Shown in pieces: positions 1 through 3,779 of a DNA stretch of 9,132 nt. The notes beneath the pieces are model-generated. The model did no database searches. It was not told the origin of the DNA and saw only the letters and a list, made by a program, of their open reading frames with translations. The stretch is from an uncultured Clostridia bacterium (GTDB taxonomy: Bacteria > Bacillota > Clostridia > Christensenellales > QALW01). Each line of letters starts with the position of its first letter. Position 1 is the first letter of the stretch. The stretch covers positions 1 to 9,132 of the forward strand of contig URTC01000052.1 in assembly GCA_900550765.1 (NCBI GenBank), in the 5' to 3' direction. The position numbers and the translations under genes were made by a program.

Positions 1-79
1 CAAAGACCATGCCGGCCCCCAAAACGGTACCTAAAAACGGCAAAAGAATCCCTATAGCCGTTTTTGCCGCATCACTCAT
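1..79 (-). CDS. ZIP-family metal transporter, N-terminal fragment (runs off left edge)
   Basis: Only the first 26 codons are in the window; the rest lies beyond the left edge. The ATG (79-77) shares one base with the ferritin stop codon (81-79), a TAATG arrangement typical of translational coupling. The visible peptide begins MSDAAKTAIGILLPFLGTVL and continues with Gly/Ala-rich hydrophobic residues. This resembles the first transmembrane helix of bacterial ZIP transporters (ZupT-like), which commonly carry a GTxLGA-type motif here. ZIP proteins bring zinc, iron or manganese into the cytoplasm. Being directly downstream of ferritin supports a metal-uptake role. The assignment rests on one helix and on context, so another small hydrophobic membrane protein remains possible. 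Confidence 0.6.
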   Translation of the reverse strand, partial: MSDAAKTAIGILLPFLGTVLGAGMVF

Positions 80-588
80 TACAGCACCAAAGAAGGCGCC
101 GTATATACACGGGCCTTAAGTTCACTGTTAAGCATATAAAGTCCCTTGGCGTCAGTACCGAACATCTCCATTTTTGTAATTAGATCCGCTGCGTTCTGTT
201 CTTCTTCGCCCTGTTCCTTTACAAACCAATCCAGCAGCTGCATCGTCCGGAAGTCATGATCGGCAAAGGCCTCGGCATAAACAGCATTGATAAGACTCGT
301 TACATATTTTTCGTGCTCCAGTCCTGCCAGAAGAGGATCCATATGCGCGTGAAAAACCTTGTCGGGTTTGCGGATTGCTTCTAACGTGATCTTCTGCCCG
401 TTGTTTTGCAGATACTGATAAAACAGCATCGCATGATCCTGCTCCTCCTTGGCCTGAACCTTATACCAGTTTTCAAAGCCGTCCACTCCTACAGCGCCGT
501 AATAATTGGCAAAATCCAAATATAAGTACGCGGAATAGAACTCATGGGTAATTTGCTCATTAATGAGCTGTGCAACTTTTGCATTCAT
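79..588 (-). CDS. ftnA: Ferritin (non-haem, bacterial FtnA type)
   Basis: A 169-aa protein of normal length for a bacterial ferritin subunit, a four-helix bundle that assembles into a 24-subunit shell oxidising Fe(II) and storing ferric mineral in the cytoplasm. By alignment in my head with E. coli FtnA, the ferroxidase ligands are all present: Glu16, Glu49 and His52 (KEEQDH), Glu93 (EHE), Gln126 and Glu129 (KEQGEEE). The centre should therefore be active. I see no haem-binding methionine arrangement of bacterioferritin, although this was not tested by alignment. The start at 588 has a good ribosome binding site (AAAGGAAG, about 8 nt upstream). The gene lies 152 bp downstream of the DUF134-NifX gene on the same strand and overlaps the transporter gene by one base. 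I found no convincing promoter of its own, so co-transcription with the upstream gene is likely. Confidence 0.95.
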   Translation of the reverse strand: MNAKVAQLINEQITHEFYSAYLYLDFANYYGAVGVDGFENWYKVQAKEEQDHAMLFYQYLQNNGQKITLEAIRKPDKVFHAHMDPLLAGLEHEKYVTSLINAVYAEAFADHDFRTMQLLDWFVKEQGEEEQNAADLITKMEMFGTDAKGLYMLNSELKARVYTAPSLVL

Positions 589-619
589 ACTGTTTTCTTC
601 CTTTCTTTTTTATCTTACC

Positions 620-633
620 GCACATCCATGTGC
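620..633. repeat. Short inverted repeat upstream of ferritin
   Basis: GCACAT and ATGTGC are separated by two bases, giving a 14-bp near-perfect dyad about 32 bp before the ferritin start. It could be an operator half-site pair or a small stem in the mRNA leader. It does not look like a terminator because no T-run follows on either strand. No regulator can be assigned from sequence alone. Confidence 0.35.
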
Positions 634-689
634 AGATTTTGTTTGGATGCAGTACAGAACTCTGCACATCTTCGGCCGCGGAACCGGTG

Positions 690-710
690 CAGGCCCAACA
701 CATGGGCCTG
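690..710. repeat. Perfect 8-bp stem-loop in the DUF134-NifX / ferritin gap
   Basis: CAGGCCCA (690-697) and TGGGCCTG (703-710) form a perfect GC-rich stem around a 5-base loop. It sits about 30 bp after the DUF134-NifX stop codon on the minus strand. No T-tract follows on either strand, so it is not a standard intrinsic terminator. In the minus-strand transcript it could stabilise the upstream message or separate the expression levels of the two genes. Confidence 0.45.
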
Positions 711-740
711 TGCAAAATTCCGCCGTCCTCTATTCTTCCC

Positions 741-1151
741 TCAGTGGCAGGTATGCCCGCCGCAGGAATGTCCCGAATGACCGTGCCCGCCGCAGGAATG
801 CTCTCCGGCATGCTCCTGATGATGGGTACAGTGTACGTTAGGATCATAGGACAGAGTTCCGGCCAAAAACGCCGCCGCTGCTTCATCCGCTTTTCCCGCT
901 GCACCACCGTAAATCTGAATACCTGCCTGCGTCAGCGCCTCCTTCGCACCGCCGCCGATACCGCCGCAGATCAGCACGTCCGCACGGTTTTCTTTTAAAA
1001 AGTCAGCCAGGGCACCGTGTCCCGCGCCATTTGTCGGCACCACCTTTGCCGAACAAACAGCGTTGTTTTCAACCTCATAAAATTTAAACGCTTCACTGTG
1101 GCCAAAATGCTGAAAAATTTCTTCGTTTTCCCAGGGAATTGCAATTCTCAT
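741..1151 (-). CDS. Possible internally initiated NifX-like protein (136 aa) within the fusion
   Basis: The ATG at 1151-1149, in the same frame as the 262-aa fusion, lies exactly where the NifX-like domain begins (MRIAIPWENEEIFQHFGH). It is preceded on the minus strand by AGAAAGGA about 9 nt upstream, a good Shine-Dalgarno match. In many related genomes the DUF134 and NifX-like proteins are encoded separately, so this gene may yield both a full-length fusion and a free cluster-binding domain with the His/Cys tail. Equally, the site may be a relic of a former two-gene arrangement with no current use. Sequence alone cannot decide. Confidence 0.4.
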   Translation of the reverse strand: MRIAIPWENEEIFQHFGHSEAFKFYEVENNAVCSAKVVPTNGAGHGALADFLKENRADVLICGGIGGGAKEALTQAGIQIYGGAAGKADEAAAAFLAGTLSYDPNVHCTHHQEHAGEHSCGGHGHSGHSCGGHTCH

Positions 1152-1529
1152 ATTTTTTGTTCCTTTCTGCGGAAAATCCGCTGTTTTTTGATACGCTCTC
1201 CGTTTTTTACACTTTGGATCGGTACACGCCTCCGCCTGTCCGCCGCAAAGCCGATAATGCCCGCCGGTGATCCTAAGCCTTTTTCCGTTTACAAGACTGT
1301 CGGCCACCTTGTACCGTGCACTCTGGTAAATTTCCGTTACCGTTGTGCGCGAGATTTTCATTTGTTTTGCCGCTTCCTCATGGCTTTTTTTCATAAAATC
1401 CACCAAACGAAGCACCTCAAACTCATCTACCGAAAGAATAACCGCCGTCTCCGGCACAGTCCCTTCAGGAGAAAAGCACGGATAATCCGGCTCAAAACAA
1501 ACCGTTCTCTGCCGCTGCGGTCTTGGCAT
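741..1529 (-). CDS. DUF134 (UPF0251) / NifX-NifB-type fusion protein with His/Cys tail
   Basis: This 262-aa protein has three parts. Residues 1-95 are a DUF134 domain: MPRPQRQR start, CFEPDYPCF motif, DEFEVLRL, then a helix-turn-helix-like stretch (EEAAKQMKISRTTVTEIYQS) ending in LRITGGHYRLC. A Cys cluster follows (Cys95, Cys102, Cys107). Residues about 127-225 match the dinitrogenase iron-molybdenum cofactor (NifX/NifB C-terminal) fold, including HFGHSEAFKFYEV and ICGGIGGGA. The last 30 residues hold 10 His and 4 Cys. DUF134 is thought to bind DNA; NifX-type domains bind metal clusters outside nitrogen fixation too. No nitrogenase gene is present. The ATG at 1529 is preceded by GGGGGTG and a strong promoter. 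Its position ahead of ferritin and a probable metal transporter suggests metal sensing or delivery; that role is inference. Met127 has its own ribosome binding site (see separate entry). Confidence 0.9.
   Translation of the reverse strand: MPRPQRQRTVCFEPDYPCFSPEGTVPETAVILSVDEFEVLRLVDFMKKSHEEAAKQMKISRTTVTEIYQSARYKVADSLVNGKRLRITGGHYRLCGGQAEACTDPKCKKRRAYQKTADFPQKGTKNMRIAIPWENEEIFQHFGHSEAFKFYEVENNAVCSAKVVPTNGAGHGALADFLKENRADVLICGGIGGGAKEALTQAGIQIYGGAAGKADEAAAAFLAGTLSYDPNVHCTHHQEHAGEHSCGGHGHSGHSCGGHTCH
754..800. repeat. 17-bp direct repeat, 30-bp period, inside the His/Cys tail
   Basis: The 17-mer TGCCCGCCGCAGGAATG occurs at 754-770 and again at 784-800. On the coding strand each copy encodes HSCGGH, so the tail contains two identical metal-ligand modules spaced ten residues apart. 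Such short in-frame repeats can expand or contract by replication slippage. Confidence 0.8.
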
Positions 1530-1558
1530 TTTTTCACCCCCGTTTCCGTTATATGTCG

Positions 1559-1588
1559 ATTATACCACAATTCCCTGTTGTTATGCAA
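1559..1588 (-). promoter_or_regulatory. Promoter of the DUF134-NifX / ferritin cluster
   Basis: On the minus strand, TTGCAT (1588-1583) and TATAAT (1564-1559) are separated by 18 bp, and TGG directly before the -10 makes it an extended -10 promoter. The perfect -10 with TGn compensates for a weak -35. The start codon lies about 30 bp downstream of the -10. The -35 lies just beyond the T-tract of the preceding operon's terminator, marking a clean transcription boundary. Confidence 0.75.
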
Positions 1589-1591
1589 GAA

Positions 1592-1625
1592 TTTTTTATA
1601 AAAAAACGCAGGCGGCAAGCCTGCG
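1592..1625 (-). terminator. Intrinsic terminator of the glycosyltransferase operon
   Basis: On the minus strand a perfect 7-bp stem (CGCAGGC/GCCTGCG, 1625-1607) with a 5-base loop is followed by six T residues and further A/T (1606-1592). It begins 22 bp after the DUF2304 stop codon and ends the two-gene operon before the next promoter. Confidence 0.88.
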
Positions 1626-1647
1626 GTATAAAAATCCTAAAACGATA

Positions 1648-1998
1648 TTATTCTTTTTCCTTCTTTTCTACTTTCTGCTTCAGCAGGGACACCTCCTGCA
1701 CCAGAAGATCAATTTTTTTTGCCTGCCCCGACACAATCACGGTGAGAGAAATGGTAATGCAGATCAGCAATCCCAGGAAGATAGAAAGGATCACATTAGA
1801 AATCAGCTCAAACCCTAAAAGCCGGGTAATAAATCCGATAATTTGCGGAAAGCAGGCACAAAGGATCATAACAACGGCCGAAAAAATCCATACCAACGCA
1901 TATTTTACCGGCATTTTACCCTTTTTCAGATTATACAAAATGACGCACAGCAACAAGAAAAAGGCAACAATGATCTCAATTCTTAAAATCAGTTCCAT
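1648..1998 (-). CDS. DUF2304 small membrane protein, glycosyltransferase partner
   Basis: A 116-aa protein starting at the ATG 1998-1996, chosen over an upstream in-frame ATG at 2070 because AGGAGGT sits 7 nt before it and because it overlaps the glycosyltransferase stop codon by one base (TAATG). It shows three hydrophobic segments, roughly residues 3-22, 33-52 and 67-89, with a basic loop NLKKGKMPVKY between the first two. A Lys/Glu/Leu-rich, probably coiled-coil tail (92-115) faces the cytoplasm. The pattern matches DUF2304 proteins, which are commonly encoded next to family 2 glycosyltransferases. They are thought to assist membrane steps in polysaccharide or lipid-linked sugar synthesis, but no reaction is established as far as I know. 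The coupled start implies a fixed ratio with the enzyme. Confidence 0.85.
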   Translation of the reverse strand: MELILRIEIIVAFFLLLCVILYNLKKGKMPVKYALVWIFSAVVMILCACFPQIIGFITRLLGFELISNVILSIFLGLLICITISLTVIVSGQAKKIDLLVQEVSLLKQKVEKKEKE

Positions 1999-2711
1999 TA
2001 TTGATACCTCCTGGTACCCACTACAAAAATAGACAGGATCACATTGATCATATAATAGACGGTTTTCCATGCGCGGATGGACGAAACGCCGCCTTCACGC
2101 TCGTTCATTTTGACATATTCCTCACATACCCTGTATTTTTGCTTTAAAAGCTCCACCGTAGTTACCGGTTCGGGATATTCGGCAGGATAGCTTTGGGCAA
2201 ATTTTTTCATGATCTCTTTGTCGCAGGCACGAAAGCCTGAGGTCGTATCATAGATCTTTTTACCCGTAACCAAACGGATTGCAAAGGAAATGATCCGAAT
2301 CCCCACTCGGCGCATCAGCGTGGATTTAAAATTATCCTGTTCTTTTTTTACAAAGCGAGAGCCAATCACAAAATCAGCTTGTCCCCCCAGAATAGGCGCA
2401 ATGATATCCTTTACACAAGCCACATCGTGCTGACCGTCGCCGTCATACTGTACGGCGATATCATACCCGTTTTCACAGGCATACTTATAGCCCGTCTGCA
2501 CCGCGCCGCCGATGCCTAAATTATGCACCAGATTGATAACCGGAAACTGATGCTCCCGGCAAAGCTCGCCTGTTCTGTCACGCGAGCCATCGTTGACAAC
2601 GATAAAATCATAATTCTCATCGTTTTTTTGGTTATATTCTATAATTTTATTGCACGTATTTACGATATTGGCCTCCTCATTATAGGCCGGAATAATCAAA
2701 ATCGTTCGCAT
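1998..2711 (-). CDS. Family 2 glycosyltransferase (polyprenyl-phosphate sugar synthase-like)
   Basis: A 237-aa GT-A fold glycosyltransferase. It has the N-terminal PAYNEE motif (residues 8-13), VNDGSRD (39-45) for nucleotide-sugar contacts, and DGDGQHD (90-96) holding the metal-binding DxD-type acidic motif. TTSGFRACD (156-164) follows and is typical of the DPM1-like branch. That branch transfers a sugar from a nucleotide donor to a polyprenyl phosphate at the inner face of the membrane. A hydrophobic stretch near the C-terminus (about 219-231) may tether it, with DUF2304 supplying the rest. I chose the ATG at 2711: GAGG lies 6 nt upstream, and the peptide then starts MRTILIIPAYNEE as in the family. 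The upstream ATG at 2723 has no ribosome binding site. The sugar and acceptor cannot be read from sequence. Confidence 0.9.
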   Translation of the reverse strand: MRTILIIPAYNEEANIVNTCNKIIEYNQKNDENYDFIVVNDGSRDRTGELCREHQFPVINLVHNLGIGGAVQTGYKYACENGYDIAVQYDGDGQHDVACVKDIIAPILGGQADFVIGSRFVKKEQDNFKSTLMRRVGIRIISFAIRLVTGKKIYDTTSGFRACDKEIMKKFAQSYPAEYPEPVTTVELLKQKYRVCEEYVKMNEREGGVSSIRAWKTVYYMINVILSIFVVGTRRYQ

Positions 2712-2788
2712 GGGGCACCTCATATTTCATCAAACAGCTTTGCTAAAAACAGATTCCGGTATTGCCCGAATTTTGTCCGTTAAATGTT

Positions 2789-2817
2789 ATTATACTATAA
2801 TTCTGCCGTTTTTACAA
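2789..2817 (-). promoter_or_regulatory. Promoter of the glycosyltransferase-DUF2304 operon
   Basis: On the minus strand, TTGTAA (2817-2812) and TATAAT (2794-2789) are separated by exactly 17 bp. A leader of roughly 70 nt precedes the start codon. I see no obvious terminator or riboswitch-like structure in this leader. Confidence 0.75.
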
Positions 2818-2819
2818 TC

Positions 2820-3032
2820 AAATTAAACAAAAAAAGATACGGGGAAAAAATCTGCCCGGCGATATCGGCAAAATATCTTTGCTACGAAACAGCCCTGGGA
2901 ACGACAAACGAACTTTTCCGGTTCCTTCCGCGGCGGAAATTTAAACGTATTTCCGGGCATAGCTCTGATGCTGTTGGCGGCACACAAATGCACTTTTTAT
3001 TGAAAGAGCCAGCCGAGCAGCGAGATTGGCAG
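2820..3032. other. Non-coding stretch, no gene recognised
   Basis: Upstream of the glycosyltransferase promoter and before the first palindromic repeat. Open frames exist on both strands, but none has a ribosome binding site, a plausible start or a recognisable family. A small palindrome (CGATATCG, near 2860) and GC-rich CCGCGG are the only local structures seen. Confidence 0.5.
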
Positions 3033-3110
3033 CCTATAAACATACTGCAATCTTTATTAATTCCCCTTGTCAGGGGAGCCGTCGGCAGCAGTCGACTGAG
3101 GGCAGCTTCC
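3033..3110. repeat. Palindromic intergenic repeat, copy 1
   Basis: This copy aligns with copy 2 at a constant offset of 230 bp over about 80 bp, apart from one single-base gap near the end. Shared parts are TACTGCAATC, then a CCCC/GGGG stem (3063-3076), then a second stem GTCGGC/GTCGAC (3081-3096), then CTGAGGG. Differences from copy 2 in the stems leave G-U wobbles when read as plus-strand RNA. Similar CCCCTTGNC...GGGGAGC...GACTGAGGG elements are scattered in gut Clostridia genomes, from my general knowledge. No transposase is nearby. Confidence 0.75.
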
Positions 3111-3162
3111 TCTCCCTCCGGCTTTTGCTCTGCAAATGCCACCTCCCTCGGCAGAGGAAGGC
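3106..3162. repeat. Second palindromic arm fused to repeat copy 1
   Basis: CTTCCTCT (3106-3113) pairs with AGAGGAAG (3153-3160). Within it, GGCTTTTGC (3120-3128) pairs with GCAAATGCC (3132-3140) at 8 of 9 positions around a 3-base loop. Read on the minus strand this unit resembles the first arm in outline (pyrimidine-rich start, GAGGGAGG, central hairpin, GAGGG end), so copy 1 looks like two related elements placed head to head. Copy 2 lacks a clear version of this arm. Confidence 0.6.
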
Positions 3163-3262
3163 CAGGACTATTTTCTGCTCCTGTTTTACTCCTCCGCTTT
3201 TCCTTTCATTGCAAAAGCGCTTTGTTTCCGCGCAGCGATTGTATGATGTTCAATAACCATTC

Positions 3263-3342
3263 CCCATAAATGTACTGCAATCGTTGCCGGCTCCCCTTGT
3301 CCGGGGAGCTGTCGGCAGCAGCCGACTGAGGGGTAGTTTCTT
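3263..3342. repeat. Palindromic intergenic repeat, copy 2
   Basis: The better preserved copy. Stem one is CTCCCC (3291-3296) with GGGGAG (3303-3308); stem two is GTCGGC (3311-3316) with GCCGAC (3321-3326), loop AGCA. TGAGGGG follows and could pair alternatively with the first CTCCCC. The left flank carries the same TACTGCAATC block as copy 1, so the repeat unit extends beyond the hairpins by about 25 bp. Confidence 0.75.
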
Positions 3343-3428
3343 CTTCCCCGCCCAAAGGGTGGAAAAGCATAAAGCAGTATTGCAAAAATGCAAACTTATG
3401 TTAAGCGAATGGAATATTATTCACATAA

Positions 3429-3641
3429 AGTCTTTTTTGCTTCTTTCCAATTTTTCAACTGCCACAGGATGTGCAGCCGCCACCGAAAGTCGCGATCTTA
3501 GGGGCTCAACAAGCCTTTGCAAGGGTAAAATCCGGCCAAAAATCGCGCATTGCATTGTTTGCGAACCTGTTCCTAATTGCGGCAGGAACTGTTGTTTCGG
3601 TGAAAAATCGAGGCTTTAGCTTTAATAGAGAAATTTCTTGA
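3429..3641 (+). pseudogene. Start-less open frame, possible gene or repeat relic
   Basis: Between a TAA at 3426-3428 and a TGA at 3639-3641 there are 70 sense codons with no ATG and no ribosome binding site. The last 50 read like a real protein (KVAILGAQQAFARVKSGQKS and a hydrophobic stretch IALFANLFLIAAGTVVSV). Two other frames over the same bases, one on the minus strand, are also open for about 55-70 codons, which weakens the coding case. I do not recognise a family. The TGA overlaps the -35 box of the MATE promoter. It may be a degraded gene end or part of a genomic repeat. Confidence 0.25.
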
Positions 3642-3666
3642 CAAATCATTCCGGATCTTTTAAAAT
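3638..3666 (+). promoter_or_regulatory. Promoter of the MATE operon
   Basis: TTGACA (3638-3643) and TAAAAT (3661-3666) with a 17-bp spacer, the best sigma-A match in the window. Transcription should begin near 3673, giving a leader of about 107 nt before the exporter start. The normal 17-bp spacer differs from the 19-20 bp spacers of promoters activated by MerR regulators, so MerR control by DNA twisting is not indicated. Confidence 0.88.
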
Positions 3667-3700
3667 AGTCGTTGGTCGGAGGGCAAATCATTCGATAGAA

Positions 3701-3763
3701 ATGATGAGCTGGATAAAGGCACAGACTGAAACGTCTGTACTTTATCCAGCTTTTTTATTGTAA
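3701..3763 (+). CDS. Candidate 20-codon leader peptide (uORF) of the MATE gene
   Basis: ATG ATG at 3701 opens a frame of 20 codons that ends with TAA at 3761-3763, encoding MMSWIKAQTETSVLYPAFLL. The frame spans the whole leader terminator, and its stop codon overlaps the AAAGGAGG ribosome binding site of the exporter. That geometry fits ribosome-controlled attenuation: a ribosome held in the first codons would cover the 5' arm of the hairpin (3707-3718) and let transcription continue. Against it, the only purine-rich element, GGAGGG at 3678-3683, is 17 nt from the ATG, too far for normal initiation, and the ATG itself lies in a small ATCATT/AATGAT stem. Translation is therefore unproven. Confidence 0.4.
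   Translation: MMSWIKAQTETSVLYPAFLL
3707..3756 (+). terminator. Leader intrinsic terminator (attenuator) before the MATE gene
   Basis: AGCTGGATAAAG (3707-3718) pairs perfectly with CTTTATCCAGCT (3740-3751), 12 bp, and an inner stem ACAGAC/GTCTGT (3721-3738) continues it with a small asymmetric bulge. Five T residues follow (3752-3756). It lies between a strong promoter and the exporter's ribosome binding site with no complete gene in between, so it should stop most transcripts at about 85 nt unless relieved. No upstream segment complementary to the 5' arm was found, which argues against a simple riboswitch antiterminator; only about 33 nt precede the hairpin. Confidence 0.85.
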
Positions 3764-3779
3764 AGGAGGAATTGATAAG

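Noticed and set aside
754..800. CRISPR-like repeats
   Set aside because: Only two 17-bp copies occur, inside a coding region, and they are in frame as a protein repeat.
741..1529. Nitrogen fixation gene
   Set aside because: NifX/NifB-like domains are widespread outside nitrogen fixation and no nif gene is present; the metal-handling context fits better.
2712..2723. Earlier ATG for the glycosyltransferase at 2723
   Set aside because: No ribosome binding site precedes it, whereas the ATG at 2711 has GAGG at proper distance and gives the family's usual N-terminus.
2882..3269. Overlapping open frames on both strands of 86-161 codons
   Set aside because: They run through the palindromic repeats, lack ribosome binding sites and match no family I recognise; best explained as chance frames over repeat DNA.
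3667..3760. Classical riboswitch or T-box in the MATE leader
   Set aside because: Only about 33 nt lie before the terminator, no T-box or preQ1-type consensus is visible, and no antiterminator segment complementary to the 5' arm was found.
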